Source: Lotus japonicus
Taxonomy: Eukaryota; Streptophyta; Magnoliopsida; Fabales; Fabaceae
Direction: 5' to 3'
Assembly: GCF_012489685.1 (NCBI RefSeq)
Contig: NC_080041.1
Span: 104,439,760-104,503,759, forward strand
DNA length: 64,000 nt
The notes under the pieces were generated by a model that saw only the letters and a program-made list of their open reading frames with translations, was not told the DNA's origin and did no database searches. Position numbers and translations under genes: made by a program. Shown one piece after another: positions 42,007 to 54,812 of this stretch (its first letter is position 1; the number at the start of each line of letters is the position of its first letter).

Positions 42007-43666
42007 GCCTGGAGGCGAAGTTGGCTTTGGAGGAAATGAAAAGGGTAAAATTGTTGGTACTGGTACTATTTGTGTAGATAATAGTCCATGCATTGATAAT
42101 GTGTTATTGGTAGACGGCTTAACACATAACTTATTGTCTATAAGTCAATTAGCTGACAAGGGTTATGATGTTATATTCAATCAAAAGTCCTGCCGGGCTG
42201 TAAGTCAAATCGATGGCTCTGTTCTGTTTAACAGCAAGAGGAAGAACAACATTTATAAGATCAGATTATCTGAGTTGGAGGCTCAGAATGTGAAATGCCT
42301 TCTGTTTGTTAATGAAGAGCAGTGGGTATGGCATAGACGGTTAGGGCATGCTAGTATGAGAAAGATTTCTCAGCTGAGCAAGCTAAACCTTGTCAGGGGC
42401 TTACCCAATCTGAAGTTCGCTTCAGACGCTCTTTGTGAAGCATGTCAGAAAGGCAAATTCACAAAAGTCCCTTTCAAGGCAAAGAATGTTGTCTCAACCT
42501 CAAGGCCGTTGGAACTTCTGCATATCGACCTTTTTGGACCAGTGAAAACTGAGTCTATAGGTGGCAAGAGATATGGGATGGTTATCGTTGATGACTATAG
42601 CCGCTGGACATGGGTAAAGTTTCTAACCCGCAAGGATGAGTCTCATGCTGTGTTCTCTACCTTCATTGCCCAAGTGCAAAACGAGAAGGCTTGTAGGATT
42701 GTGCGTGTCAGAAGTGACCATGGTGGAGAGTTTGAGAATGACAAGTTTGAGAGTCTGTTTGATTCCTATGGAATTGCACATGATTTCTCTTGTCCCAGAA
42801 CTCCTCAACAAAATGGTGTTGTTGAGAGGAAGAACAGAACTCTTCAGGAGATGGCTAGAACCATGCTCCAAGAAACTGGCATGGCTAAGCACTTTTGGGC
42901 AGAGGCAGTAAATACAGCATGTTACATTCAGAACAGAATCTCTGTGAGACCAATTCTGAATAAGACTCCCTATGAATTGTGGAAGAACATAAAACCCAAC
43001 ATTTCTTATTTTCATCCTTTTGGCTGTGTTTGTTATGTTCTCAATACTAAGGATAGATTGCATAAATTTGATGCTAAGTCTTCTAAGTGTCTATTACTTG
43101 GTTATTCTGAGAGATCTAAAGGTTTTAGATTTTATAATACTGATGCTAAGACTATTGAAGAATCTATTCTTGTTAGATTTGACGATAAGCTTGACTCTGA
43201 CCAGTCAAAGCTAGTTGAGAAGTTTGCAGATTTAAGCATTAATGTTTCTGACAAAGGCAAAGCTCCAGAGGAAGCTGAGCCAGAGGAAGATGAACCAGAG
43301 GAAGAAGCTGGTCCCTCTAACTCACAAACTCTGAAGAAGAGCAGAATCACTGCAGCTCACCCTAAGGAATTGATTCTGGGCAACAAAGACGAACCAGTCA
43401 GAACCAGATCAGCCTTCAGACCCTCTGAAGAGACCTTGCTCAGTCTGAAAGGATTGGTGTCCTTAATTGAACCCAAGTCCATAGATGAAGCTCTTCAGGA
43501 CAAGGATTGGATTCTGGCCATGGAAGAAGAACAGAATCAATTCTCCAAGAAAGAGGCATGGCTTTCTGAGCTAGGCTGTTCATGGCTAAGCCACAATGTT
43601 CATTCATTAGCATGCCCTGTGCTGTTCAAAATTGGAAATTCCTTAATCAGCTGCTTTAGCTTATGA
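41894..43666 (+). pseudogene. pol: SIRE Pol truncated by the duplication junction, copy 1
   Basis: The frame carries protease (DSGCS) and integrase, then at about residue 552 (position 43548) runs into the duplicated CACTA sequence and ends after 38 unrelated residues (AWLSELGCSW..). Reverse transcriptase and RNase H are missing, so this copy cannot make a working polyprotein. The open frame across the junction is accidental. Confidence 0.9.
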
Positions 43667-46086
43667 TTTTATGTTTATAGTCAGTTTCACTAAATTCCAG
43701 CCTCCTTTTATTTGTTAATACCCCACAAGCTGGAAAGTATATGGTAAGTACTCCCATCTTGGAAAGAAGAGAAAAGGGATGGGAGTTTAAGGGTTTAGGA
43801 GCAAGTCTGCCAATTGAGCATGAATAGAGATAGGTAGTAATATTAGTAAGTGAAAAAGACCAACTTGTAAATAGATAGGCAGTAAGTGAAAAATGCCAAC
43901 TTGTAAACAAACAACATGATAATCAATTTCGATATGCTCTGTGAGTTCATGAAAACTTGGATTGAAAATGATGTGGCAAGCAGATTGGCTATTACAATCA
44001 GTACAATTTAACAGGCATAAATGTGGGCTTAGTGGTTTTTAGGTCAACTGCTATGCAAGTGAAAGGCGTACAGGTATTTCTTGTTGGGTATATATGGTCA
44101 TGGGGTTGTTTTTTTCCATCAGTTATTAGCTTGTTTGTGGTGGGGTGTTTGGTTTCTGGTTCTTCTTTTGGACCTCTTTGCTTTGGAACTTTTAAGTATA
44201 TCCTGTTTGTGGTGGGGTGTTTGGTTTCTGGTTCTGCTATGTCAGTGTTTTTGATTTGTTATTTGAGCAGAGTTTTGTCAAGTGAAGACTTCACACATTG
44301 GTGCATAATCATATTCTGGGGAAAATAAATATCCTGTTAGAGAGAAGAGAGGGAAAATACTACTAGGGGGAGTATAAAGTATCATGTAAGTTAAAGAAAA
44401 AGAGAGGATACAACAAGGAACAAGGGCATAGGCTGCCCATTATGTTTTCAGATGGTAGCTCCCTTGAAACAGCTAGGTGCAGAAAACTAAAACTAAAAAA
44501 ACACTATATCATGCCATCATGGGGAGAAAAAGTGATTTTTGATAGCAATGCTAGTGGGGGGGGGGGTTCCTCTACGATTAAGAAAGCTGAAAGCATGAAC
44601 CATAGATAGAAACTGAAAATCGAAGCCAGTTTGATTTAGTGTTTTCATAAAAATTTAGCTATTTTTTAAAATAAAAATCACTTTTGTTAATTTTTAATGT
44701 GCTTGTTTAAGCTTTTGGGGAAAACTGAAATCTGGTAAAATCGAACCCAAACTTTGTGGCAGTACTCAACAGTTGCTCGTGTTCTTTGTTTCCTTGCGTT
44801 GCTTCCTTGTTCTCTGTTTCCTTGCGTTGCTTCCTGTGTCTTGTTCTCTGTTTCCTTGTGTGTTGTGTAACTGAACACTCTGTGTTCTTTGTACAGCATC
44901 CCTTGCAGAAGCTGAAGCAGAAGCTCTGAGATTCACTGGCTTCACTTGCAGATTGTAAGCATCCCAAAACAGCTGAAGATTTTCTTAAGCCCACAACCAC
45001 AAGAAACCCCAAGGTTTGATACCTCAATTTTTCTTTTTTTTTTGTTGTTAATTCTTACTTGATCTAGTGAAAAAGTAAAACCAATGAATCCAATTTTTCC
45101 TCTTCATTTCATCTTGCAGGCGAAGCTATTGAGATTTGGATGCTTCTCTGAAATTCTTCCTTCATCTTGATTCAACATGTGGATTGTTAGATGAGCACAA
45201 GGTAAGGCTCCCTTCATCCTGATTCAGCATGTATGTGTGTGTGTGTGTATCTCAGAAAATTTGAGGTTTTAAGTGGCTTCCCAATAAAACTGGAAAATAG
45301 TAGTTTGGTGTTTCTTACCTTGATTGGGGTTTTCAGTATTCACTTATCTCTAAAATTTGGTGTGAATGTTGCGTGTCTCTAGATTGTCTTAGCCTGTAAC
45401 ATTCCTGATATGACAATCTCAATTAAGATGTAAGTTGTATAGCCCATATATCCCATGGTGAGGGTACCCCTGTAGCTATGTTGCATCGTTGGAAGCAAAT
45501 GTCTAATGGTAGCCGCTATTTAATCTGGCGATCTTATTTACATTAAATCCAAGTAGTTCCAACTTTTGCTATCCATCTGCGAAGTGATGTTAGTGATAAG
45601 CCATAACTGCATAAGATGATATTTATGTGATAGTGATTATTGACAAAAGAAACTGATTGGTACTTGTTCCCCTGTACAAGAAACTGATTGGTACTTGCTA
45701 TTTTATATAACATGTAAAGCACACACTGTTGCTATGGTTTTTGCCACAAACATGACATAGGTTTGTTTAAGCCTTGCTGACTAGTGTTGGGTCATTTTCT
45801 TATCTGATAGCGGTGGGCAGTAGATTATGCAATTAGAGTGTGTTGTGTAATTGCTAGGTTCTATCTTTGTTTCTTTGTTGGGTTATTGTGTCACTGTGTT
45901 AGTTTTCCAGATATTAGTTGGCTCTTGTGCTAACCTTTTCTTCTCATTTTCATGAACCTTGCCTCTTCATTCAAGCATCTTCTTAAAGTGATTCTTAGAA
46001 GTGATTATGATGCTTTCTATATAAGAATCAATTAGATTTCTGATTCAGGAGTGATTTAATTTCACTTATTGTGGGTGGCATGACAG

Positions 46087-46211
46087 GATTTCTGGTGAGA
46101 ACAAGCATTATGTCATACCAACCAATCCTCTGTTGTCGTCTTGCATTCCTGGAGGTTCTTCAAGTGGTTCAGCTCTAGCGGTTGCTGTTGGCCTAGTTGA
46201 CTTTGCTATTG
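46087..46211 (+). pseudogene. Captured amidase-signature exon, copy 2
   Basis: Same exon as 37556-37680, without visible change; the GGSSSGSA core and both splice sites are kept. Confidence 0.75.
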
Positions 46212-46630
46212 GTGAGTTTACTTGGTTACCACTTTCATGTTCCATCATTCATTTCAAAAATGCTAATCTGTCCATTTATTTATTGCCTTTCCATGTTTTT
46301 GTTATTTATCAGACGTCTCAGATTTACACCTTCCTCTTCATGAATTCGGCGAACTCTTCCAGCCACTCTAGCTCCGGCAAACTATTCCGGCCATTGCAAA
46401 ACTCTTCCATCTTGCTGTAAGTTTGTTTTCACTTTAAAACTATTTTCTAAAATTGGCTCTGAATTCGTGATTTGTTTTTTGGCTTATTTAATTTGAATGC
46501 TTGTTCATGTTCGATTTTTTACAATTAATTTTTAGGTTGTCTTTAGCTTATCATTTGAAAAATGTTGATGAGTTTGGTTCTAGGGTCACAATTCTTTAAT
46601 TTAGTATGTGATAATTTGCAGAACGTAGTT

Positions 46631-46803
46631 ATGGATCGTAGTTGGATGAGAGCTAATCGATTAAGTGATGAGTTTGATAATGGAGTGGTTGAATTTCTAG
46701 AATTTGCTGAAAAGAATCTTCCGAACAATAAGGGAGTTTTTCCATGTCCTTGTGTTTCTTGTGGGAGAAGTTTTTGGAGCATCGAAATACCCCTGCATTT
46801 AAG
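46631..46803 (+). CDS. CACTA transposase first coding exon, copy 2, truncated
   Basis: Second copy of the transposase-associated domain exon (MDRSWM.., CPCVSCG) with the same GTTAGT donor. No downstream transposase exon. Confidence 0.7.
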
Positions 46804-47347
46804 GTTAGTATTAATAATATTTTTCTTTTCTTGCATTGATTCTTGCATTAATAATATTTTTCTGTTCTTGCATTAATACCCTATCTGTTGAAAAGGTGCT
46901 GAGCGCCTCCAAAGTGTGCTGGGCGCCCTTTTGACAGAACTTCCATTTTCCTCTTCTGTGGCAATGGTGCTGAGCGCTCTTCAAGGGTGCTGAGCGCCTT
47001 TTTGACAGAAGCCTTCAAAACTATCCACTTCTCTATCAACTCTTGTATTCCTTCCTAATCACCTTCCTACACCAACAATTGAGATTGGAATCATATATAA
47101 AACATCTTCTAAATCAAAACTCTCATTTCTATAAATTCTAATCAAAATGGGGTCAATTTACTAGAGATTTTTCATTGATACAACAGATAAGTGCCCTTAG
47201 CTAAGCATAAAAAATGGTAAATTTGGCACTTATCAATATTCATGTCCTAAAATTGATTTGCTTTCTTTTCATTTCATTTCTTCAATTTTCTTAATTGAAA
47301 TGTTTACCATGTAAGTAGTCTACTACAGTTTTAGGACATCTTGTCCT

Positions 47348-48554
47348 TGTAAGATCAAGTTTTGATCTAGTAGTACAACTCTATGTTTTGATGATTACAA
47401 GTTAACCTTTTGATATGAACAATTGTGGTACTCTAACGTGTTTTTCTGAGTGTGCTATTTACAGGCTCTGACCTCAACTCAATCTCACACAAATCAGAAG
47501 CACTTTGTATAAAGAGCGACCCAAGCAACGCTTTCGCATTCACCATGTTCAGTATGAACAGTGGAAAAGCTTCAGAAGTTCTGAAGTTATACAAACTCTG
47601 ATGTGGACTCAGTCACTAGAAGTTCTGAAGATCCAGAAAGTCTGATAACCAAGAAACACTGAAGGCTCAGATATTCTGATGGTGTAGAAGACTCTGAAGA
47701 TCCAGAAGCTGATTAGTGAAATTCTGATGTCCAGAAGCAAGATACTCTGAAGACCATGTACTTCCCTCTGAGTTCAGAATCAGAAGAAACAATGGTCAGA
47801 GGATCTGGGCTTTCCCTCTGACTCTGATCAACCGGCTTCACAAGTTCCAACATGAAGCTTTCTCCTTATCAGAAGTCTCCTAGGTTTAAAGGTCAAGTCG
47901 CTATCCAAGTACAAAAGCAACTGTACCTCCCTGACGACCTACCTAACAGTCTCAGACATAGCAGAAGCTGGATTTTCCAGAACTGCCCTCCAACGGTAGC
48001 ATTTCCCATGCAACGCTCAACCCTAATCCTTGGAGTATATAAAGAGGCTGAAGACTGAAAGAAGCGGCTAGAAGCATTCACATACGCGCAAGACATTTCA
48101 AATTCTTCTAAGCTTTCTTTCATCTGAAATTCATTGAGTTTACTATTATCTTTTTAAGAAGCAAATCTCTTGTAAACAATTCTTTGATAAACAGTTTGTT
48201 TAGTTCCTTTAGGAGATCAAGGTTGATCGGATCCTAGAGAAGACTAAGAGAGTGAATCTTAGTGTGAGCTAAGTCAGTGTAATTGTTAGTCACTTGTAGG
48301 TTTCAAGTGCAGTTGTAACTCTTACCTGATTAGTGGATTGCCTTCATTCTAAGAAGGAAGAAATCACCTTAACGGGTGGACTGGAGTAGCTTGAGTGATT
48401 TATCAAGTGAACCAGGATAAAATCCTTGTGTGCTTTTCTATCTCTTATCTTTAGCACTTAAGTTCTCGAAAGATTTATCAAAATCTTTAAGATTGAAGCT
48501 TTATCTTGAAAACGTTATTCAAACCCCCCCTTTCTACCGTTTTTCATACCTTCA
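47348..48554 (+). repeat. SIRE 5' LTR, copy 2
   Basis: Identical to 38817-40023; TATA box at 48036-48043. This LTR would drive the only complete gag-pol set in the window. Confidence 0.6.
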
Positions 48555-48556
48555 AT

Positions 48557-48568
48557 TGGTATCAGAGC
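48557..48568 (+). other. Primer-binding site, copy 2
   Basis: TGGTATCAGAGC, as in copy 1. Confidence 0.9.
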
Positions 48569-48626
48569 GCAAGTTCTGATTACCACACCTAACAGTGTTC
48601 AGTGATCCGGGCCGGTGTGAAAAACA

Positions 48627-50537
48627 ATGGCTGCCACCACCAGTGAAACTCAAAGAGATGGTTACAATGCAAAGCCTCCTATGTTCGACGGTCAAAGGTT
48701 CGAATATTGGAAAGATAGACTGGAAAGTTTCTTTCTGGGTTTCGATGCAGATCTCTGGGATATTATTGTGGATGGCTACGAGCGTCCAGTTGATGCAGAT
48801 GGCAAGAAGATCCCAAGGTCAGAGATGACTGCAGATCAAAAGAAGCCGTACTCACAACATCACAAAGCAAGAGCAATTCTTCTAAGTGCTATTTCCTATG
48901 AAGAGTACCAGAAGATTACAGATCGTGAGTTTGCGAAAGGTATTTTCGAATCTCTGAAGATGTCTCATGAAGGAAACAAGAAAGTCAAAGAATCAAAGGC
49001 ATTGTCTTTGATCCAAAAGTATGAATCCTTCATCATGGAGCCAAATGAGTCCATTGAAGAAATGTTCTCCAGATTTCAGTTGCTTGTAGCTGGCATACGA
49101 CCTCTCAACAAGAGCTACACAACAAAAGATCATGTCATAAGGGTCATCAGGTGTCTTCCTGAAAGTTGGATGCCTTTAGTGACTTCAATAGAGCTCACGA
49201 GAGATGTTGAGAATATGAGTTTAGAAGAACTCATCAGCATTTTGAAATGCCATGAGCTGAAGCGCTCAGAGATGCAAGATCTGAGGAAAAAGTCCATAGC
49301 CTTGAAATCTAAATCTGAAAAGGCTAAGGCTGAGAAGTCAAAAGCTCTTCAAGCTGATGAAGAGGAATCTGAAGAAGCATCGGAAGATTCTGATGAAGAT
49401 GAGCTGACTCTGATCTCCAAGAGACTCAATCGCATCTGGAAGCACAGGCAGAGCAAATACAAAGGCTCTGGAAAGGCAAAAGGAAAGTCTGAATCCTCAG
49501 GTCAGAAGAAGTCCTCACTTAAGGAAGTCACATGCTTTGAGTGCAAAGAATCAGGGCACTACAAAAGTGACTGTCCAAAGTTGAAGAAGGACAAGAAGCC
49601 AAAAAAGCACTTCAAGACAAAGAAGAGTCTGATGGTGACATTTGATGAATCAGAGTCAGAGGATGTTGACTCTGATGGTGAAGTCCAAGGACTCATGGCT
49701 ATTGTCAAAGACAAGGAAGCAGAGTCAAAGGGAGCTGTTGACTCTGACTCAGAATCAGAAAGAGATCCTAACTCAGACGATGAAAATGAGGTATTCACTT
49801 CTTTCTCTACCTCTGAACTGAAACATGCATTGTCTGATATCATGGATAAGTATAACTCCTTATTGTCTAAGCATAAGAAGCTGAAAAAGGACTTATCTGC
49901 TGTTTCCAAGACTCCTTCTGAACATGAGAAAATTATTTCTGATTTGAAAAATGATAATCATGCTTTGATCAATTCTAACTCTGTGCTTAAGAACCAGATT
50001 GCTAAGTTAGAAGAAATTGTTGCTTGTGATGCCTCTGATTGTAGAAATGAGTCTAAGTATGAAAAGTCTTTTCAAAGATTCCTAGCTAAAAGCGTGGATA
50101 GAAGCTTAATGGCTTCAATGATCTATGGCGTAAGCAGAAATGGAATGCATGGCATTGGCTATTCTAAACCAATTAGAAATGAGCCCTCTGTGTCTAAAGC
50201 TAAATCCTTGTATGAATGCTTTGTTCCCTCTGGTACCATATTGCCTGATCCTTTACCTGCTAAAGTTGCTAAAAACCCTCTTAAAAAGGGATCCTTCTCT
50301 ATGTCTAAATATCATGCAAATATTCCTTTAAAATATCATGTTGAGACACTCAAGGTGATCAGAACCTCTGGGGTAACTAACAAGAAAGGACCCAGAAAGT
50401 GGGTACCTAAGGACAAGATTATCTATGTTGCAGATATCCTTGATAGCTCCACTGAAACACCAATCATGGTATCTGGACAGTGGATGCTCGCGTCACATGA
50501 CGGGAGAAAGGCGTATGTTCCAAGAGCTGAAACTTAA
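48627..50537 (+). CDS. gag: SIRE-type Gag, copy 2
   Basis: Same 636-codon protein as at 40096 with zinc knuckle at residues 303-316. It is followed by the intact pol frame, so this is the functional-looking gag. Confidence 0.9.
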   Translation: MAATTSETQRDGYNAKPPMFDGQRFEYWKDRLESFFLGFDADLWDIIVDGYERPVDADGKKIPRSEMTADQKKPYSQHHKARAILLSAISYEEYQKITDREFAKGIFESLKMSHEGNKKVKESKALSLIQKYESFIMEPNESIEEMFSRFQLLVAGIRPLNKSYTTKDHVIRVIRCLPESWMPLVTSIELTRDVENMSLEELISILKCHELKRSEMQDLRKKSIALKSKSEKAKAEKSKALQADEEESEEASEDSDEDELTLISKRLNRIWKHRQSKYKGSGKAKGKSESSGQKKSSLKEVTCFECKESGHYKSDCPKLKKDKKPKKHFKTKKSLMVTFDESESEDVDSDGEVQGLMAIVKDKEAESKGAVDSDSESERDPNSDDENEVFTSFSTSELKHALSDIMDKYNSLLSKHKKLKKDLSAVSKTPSEHEKIISDLKNDNHALINSNSVLKNQIAKLEEIVACDASDCRNESKYEKSFQRFLAKSVDRSLMASMIYGVSRNGMHGIGYSKPIRNEPSVSKAKSLYECFVPSGTILPDPLPAKVAKNPLKKGSFSMSKYHANIPLKYHVETLKVIRTSGVTNKKGPRKWVPKDKIIYVADILDSSTETPIMVSGQWMLASHDGRKAYVPRAET

Positions 50538-53529
50538 GCCTGGAGGCGAAGTTGGCTTTGGAGGAAATGAAAAGGGTAAAATTGTTGGTACTGGTACTAT
50601 TTGTGTAGATAATAGTCCATGCATTGATAATGTGTTATTGGTAGACGGCTTAACACATAACTTATTGTCTATAAGTCAATTAGCTGACAAGGGTTATGAT
50701 GTTATATTCAATCAAAAGTCCTGCCGGGCTGTAAGTCAAATCGATGGCTCTGTTCTGTTTAACAGCAAGAGGAAGAACAACATTTATAAGATCAGATTAT
50801 CTGAGTTGGAGGCTCAGAATGTGAAATGCCTTCTGTTTGTTAATGAAGAGCAGTGGGTATGGCATAGACGGTTAGGGCATGCTAGTATGAGAAAGATTTC
50901 TCAGCTGAGCAAGCTAAACCTTGTCAGGGGCTTACCCAATCTGAAGTTCGCTTCAGACGCTCTTTGTGAAGCATGTCAGAAAGGCAAATTCACAAAAGTC
51001 CCTTTCAAGGCAAAGAATGTTGTCTCAACCTCAAGGCCGTTGGAACTTCTGCATATCGACCTTTTTGGACCAGTGAAAACTGAGTCTATAGGTGGCAAGA
51101 GATATGGGATGGTTATCGTTGATGACTATAGCCGCTGGACATGGGTAAAGTTTCTAACCCGCAAGGATGAGTCTCATGCTGTGTTCTCTACCTTCATTGC
51201 CCAAGTGCAAAACGAGAAGGCTTGTAGGATTGTGCGTGTCAGAAGTGACCATGGTGGAGAGTTTGAGAATGACAAGTTTGAGAGTCTGTTTGATTCCTAT
51301 GGAATTGCACATGATTTCTCTTGTCCCAGAACTCCTCAACAAAATGGTGTTGTTGAGAGGAAGAACAGAACTCTTCAGGAGATGGCTAGAACCATGCTCC
51401 AAGAAACTGGCATGGCTAAGCACTTTTGGGCAGAGGCAGTAAATACAGCATGTTACATTCAGAACAGAATCTCTGTGAGACCAATTCTGAATAAGACTCC
51501 CTATGAATTGTGGAAGAACATAAAACCCAACATTTCTTATTTTCATCCTTTTGGCTGTGTTTGTTATGTTCTCAATACTAAGGATAGATTGCATAAATTT
51601 GATGCTAAGTCTTCTAAGTGTCTATTACTTGGTTATTCTGAGAGATCTAAAGGTTTTAGATTTTATAATACTGATGCTAAGACTATTGAAGAATCTATTC
51701 TTGTTAGATTTGACGATAAGCTTGACTCTGACCAGTCAAAGCTAGTTGAGAAGTTTGCAGATTTAAGCATTAATGTTTCTGACAAAGGCAAAGCTCCAGA
51801 GGAAGCTGAGCCAGAGGAAGATGAACCAGAGGAAGAAGCTGGTCCCTCTAACTCACAAACTCTGAAGAAGAGCAGAATCACTGCAGCTCACCCTAAGGAA
51901 TTGATTCTGGGCAACAAAGACGAACCAGTCAGAACCAGATCAGCCTTCAGACCCTCTGAAGAGACCTTGCTCAGTCTGAAAGGATTGGTGTCCTTAATTG
52001 AACCCAAGTCCATAGATGAAGCTCTTCAGGACAAGGATTGGATTCTGGCCATGGAAGAAGAACAGAATCAATTCTCCAAGAACGATGTTTGGAGCTTAGT
52101 GAAGAAGCCTGAGAGTGTCCATGTAATTGGAACAAAATGGGTATTTAGAAACAAGCTGAATGAGAAAGGAGATGTAGTCAGAAACAAGGCAAGGCTAGTT
52201 GCTCAAGGCTACAGCCAGCAGGAAGGAATAGACTACACTGAAACATTTGCTCCAGTAGCAAGACTGGAGGCAATCAGACTGTTGATCTCTTTTTCAGTGA
52301 ATCACAACATAGTTCTACATCAGATGGACGTGAAGAGTGCTTTCCTAAATGGTTATATTTCAGAGGAAGTCTATGTTCATCAACCCCCAGGTTTTGAAGA
52401 TGAGAAGAAGCCAGACCATGTGTTCAAATTGAAGAAGTCACTCTATGGTCTGAAGCAAGCTCCCAGAGCATGGTATGAGAGACTCAGCTCATTCCTTCTG
52501 GAGAATGAGTTTGTAAGGGGTAAAGTAGATACAACTCTTTTTTGCAAGACTTATAAAGATGATATCTTAATTGTGCAAATTTATGTTGATGATATTATAT
52601 GTGGTTCTGCTAATCAATCTCTATGCAAAGAATTTTCTGAGATGATGCAGGCTGAATTTGAGATGAGTATGATGGGAGAATTAAAGTACTTTCTGGGAAT
52701 ACAAGTTGATCAAACACCAGAAGGAACATATATCCATCAGAGCAAGTACACTAAAGAACTTCTGAAGAAGTTCAATATGCTGGAATCTACAGTGGCCAAG
52801 ACTCCAATGCATCCTACATGCATTCTGGAGAAAGAAGATAAAAGTGGTACAGTATGTCAGAAGCTCTATCGTGGCATGATAGGTTCACTTCTATACTTAA
52901 CTGCATCTAGGCCAGACATACTATTTAGTGTTCATTTATGTGCTCGTTTCCAATCAGATCCAAGGGAAACCCACTTAACTGCTGTTAAGAGGATCCTAAG
53001 GTATCTGAAAGGCACCACTAACCTTGGCTTGATGTATAAGAAAACATCAGAGTATAAGCTTTCAGGTTATTGTGATGCTGATTATGCTGGAGATAGAACA
53101 GAGAGAAAAAGTACTTCTGGAAATTGTCAATTTCTGGGAAGCAATCTAGTCTCATGGGCAAGCAAGAGGCAATCAACCATTGCACTATCAACTGCAGAGG
53201 CAGAATATATCTCAGCAGCAATATGCAGCACTCAGATGCTCTGGATGAAACATCAGCTGGAGGATTATCAGATCCTTGAGAGCAATATCCCAATCTATTG
53301 TGATAACACTGCTGCAATCTCATTGAGTAAGAATCCTATCTTGCATTCAAGGGCAAAATACATTGAGGTAAAGTATCACTTTATTAGAGATTATGTACAG
53401 AAGGGCGTACTTCTTCTGAAGTTTGTTGATACTGACCATCAATGGGCAGATATCTTTACAAAGCCCTTAGCAGAGGATAGATTTAATTTTATTCTGAAAA
53501 ATCTGAACATGGACTTTTGTCCAGAGTAA
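50425..53529 (+). CDS. pol: SIRE-type Pol: protease, integrase, reverse transcriptase, RNase H
   Basis: 1034 codons open without interruption, in the +1 frame relative to gag and overlapping its last 113 bases. Domains in order: aspartic protease DSGCS (D18); integrase zinc part from WHRRLGHAS (146-154) to CEACQKGK; integrase core D212, D275, E311 (35 residues between the last two) in [16 protein letters not shown] and [12 protein letters not shown]; reverse transcriptase from about 553 (NDVWSL.., [16 protein letters not shown], catalytic YVDD 720-723); RNase H from about 880 (CDADYAGD with D884/D886, STAEAEY) to ADIFTKPL. The ATG at 50425 is only the first in frame; translation probably arrives by frameshifting from gag. 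All catalytic residues are present, so this copy looks recently active. Confidence 0.92.
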   Translation: MLQISLIAPLKHQSWYLDSGCSRHMTGERRMFQELKLKPGGEVGFGGNEKGKIVGTGTICVDNSPCIDNVLLVDGLTHNLLSISQLADKGYDVIFNQKSCRAVSQIDGSVLFNSKRKNNIYKIRLSELEAQNVKCLLFVNEEQWVWHRRLGHASMRKISQLSKLNLVRGLPNLKFASDALCEACQKGKFTKVPFKAKNVVSTSRPLELLHIDLFGPVKTESIGGKRYGMVIVDDYSRWTWVKFLTRKDESHAVFSTFIAQVQNEKACRIVRVRSDHGGEFENDKFESLFDSYGIAHDFSCPRTPQQNGVVERKNRTLQEMARTMLQETGMAKHFWAEAVNTACYIQNRISVRPILNKTPYELWKNIKPNISYFHPFGCVCYVLNTKDRLHKFDAKSSKCLLLGYSERSKGFRFYNTDAKTIEESILVRFDDKLDSDQSKLVEKFADLSINVSDKGKAPEEAEPEEDEPEEEAGPSNSQTLKKSRITAAHPKELILGNKDEPVRTRSAFRPSEETLLSLKGLVSLIEPKSIDEALQDKDWILAMEEEQNQFSKNDVWSLVKKPESVHVIGTKWVFRNKLNEKGDVVRNKARLVAQGYSQQEGIDYTETFAPVARLEAIRLLISFSVNHNIVLHQMDVKSAFLNGYISEEVYVHQPPGFEDEKKPDHVFKLKKSLYGLKQAPRAWYERLSSFLLENEFVRGKVDTTLFCKTYKDDILIVQIYVDDIICGSANQSLCKEFSEMMQAEFEMSMMGELKYFLGIQVDQTPEGTYIHQSKYTKELLKKFNMLESTVAKTPMHPTCILEKEDKSGTVCQKLYRGMIGSLLYLTASRPDILFSVHLCARFQSDPRETHLTAVKRILRYLKGTTNLGLMYKKTSEYKLSGYCDADYAGDRTERKSTSGNCQFLGSNLVSWASKRQSTIALSTAEAEYISAAICSTQMLWMKHQLEDYQILESNIPIYCDNTAAISLSKNPILHSRAKYIEVKYHFIRDYVQKGVLLLKFVDTDHQWADIFTKPLAEDRFNFILKNLNMDFCPE

Positions 53530-53972
53530 AGATGGATCAGAACCTCTGACTATGATACTTCTTGATCAGAAGATGTCTAGTCCAGAAGGTAACTCAATCA
53601 GAGTGTGTGTACCCATTGGTACTGACTCTGAAGCTGAGACAGCAACACGTGTGTCAGTATTTCTGATGCATAGTTCCTTGTGCCCGTGTGACAGTCTGTC
53701 ATGTTGCGTGTAGATGTGCTTCTCTCCTGTGTGTGATATGTGTATTTACTGTTACTATCTATCCTTAATTTTCAACCGTTGATTTTAAATCGCTTTTTGA
53801 ATCAACAACGGTTATTTGTCAAAACCCACTATACACACACGATCTCCTTCACTTTCGGTTTTTACTCTCTCTCTATCTTGCTATTTCAAAACCGCTTATC
53901 CTCGATTTCTCTCTCGATCTCTCTTCATCTTTCAACCTTCATCTTCTACCTAAACCTTCAACCGCTCCAAAA
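53530..53972 (+). other. Spacer between pol and the envelope-like ORF
   Basis: No ORF in register. Pyrimidine-rich (TCTCTC) sequence just before 53973 looks like a leader of a separately expressed ORF. Confidence 0.5.
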
Positions 53973-54812
53973 ATGGTGAGTCAAACCAGAAGAGCTACTG
54001 CAGATGCAACCCAGTTCCCTCATATGGTAGTTGGTCTAGCAACAGGTCAAAGGGGTCCTGAGAATCCGACTCAAGATCAAGGTCAAGCTCAAGAGCAGAT
54101 TATTCCGATTGCAGAATGGGGCTGTGCCGTTCACTGCGTATATGCTCCTGAGGAACTTCAAGTACTGGCAGAATGGAGATTCGACCTCGACAACCTTGCT
54201 ACAAATGGGTATGATCTTCGTCCTGAAGTCCAAGTTCAAGGTTGGGGAAATTACTTCAACAGGCTTCGAGGACCGGTGTATGACAAACTGATCAAGGAAT
54301 TCTGGAAGCACGCCGACTGCGATGATACTCAGGTGGTATCTCACATTCTTGGAAGAAAGATCATCATTACAGAGAAGTCTTTCGTGAACCTGCTGGGTGC
54401 AGAAACTGCTCTTGGGTATCGTTTCCAATTCACTGAATCGAAGCTGAAACCCAAGACGAAGGATGAGACCAACAAGGCCCTGTACACCAATTACAAACCG
54501 GGCAAGACTAATTACAAAGTGATGGACCTTCATCCCAAGCTCAGGATCTGGCACAAGATTTTGCTCCACTGCATAAACCAGAGACCAAAGGGCAGTTCCC
54601 CATACTGCATCAACTTCAACCAGAAGGCGATGTTGTTCTTCATCCAAGACAAGAAGAAGATCTGCCTTCCCTACTTCCTGTTCTCCTACTTGAAGGAGTG
54701 TATCCGGAAGTCTCGTACCACTGCCTCCATCAAGTCAGCAATCAAGTATATCCCTTTTGGAGACCGTTGTCTGATCTCTTCATTGAGAGTGGCCTCATTC
54801 AAGATCTGGTAA
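53973..54812 (+). CDS. SIRE downstream (envelope-like) ORF, 5' part
   Basis: 279 codons from an ATG about 440 bases after the pol stop. The product (NRLRGPVYDKLIKEFWKHA.., ILGRKIIITEKSFVNLLG, ..LRIWHKILLHCINQRPKG.., ..LFFIQDKKKICLPYFLFSYL) matches the 'putative plant transposon protein' domain typical of the extra ORF downstream of pol in SIRE/Maximus elements. That ORF has been called envelope-like, but its function is not established. The frame shifts near 54765-54780, where the reading (..LSDLFIESGLIQDL) continues in another frame, so the ORF was longer. I describe it only as it stands. Confidence 0.75.
   Translation: MVSQTRRATADATQFPHMVVGLATGQRGPENPTQDQGQAQEQIIPIAEWGCAVHCVYAPEELQVLAEWRFDLDNLATNGYDLRPEVQVQGWGNYFNRLRGPVYDKLIKEFWKHADCDDTQVVSHILGRKIIITEKSFVNLLGAETALGYRFQFTESKLKPKTKDETNKALYTNYKPGKTNYKVMDLHPKLRIWHKILLHCINQRPKGSSPYCINFNQKAMLFFIQDKKKICLPYFLFSYLKECIRKSRTTASIKSAIKYIPFGDRCLISSLRVASFKIW

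Larger units (their letters stand above)
35018..43548 (+). repeat. 8531-bp tandem duplication, unit 1 (CACTA part plus truncated SIRE)
   Basis: Everything from 35018 to 43548 is repeated 8531 bases later. I compared many stretches, including homopolymers (the G11 run at 36024, C7 at 39993), and saw no difference. The left boundary is GAGAC/GAAAGAGG. At the right end the retrotransposon pol (..TCTCCAA/GAA..) switches to the same GAAAGAGG. Only 3 bases (GAA) are shared with the intact pol, so the join is by microhomology. Confidence 0.9.
43549..52079 (+). repeat. 8531-bp tandem duplication, unit 2
   Basis: Direct copy of 35018-43548. Unlike unit 1 it continues past the breakpoint into an uninterrupted pol gene, so unit 2 shows the original arrangement on the right, while unit 1 shows the original arrangement on the left (CACTA tip at 34021). 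Confidence 0.9.
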
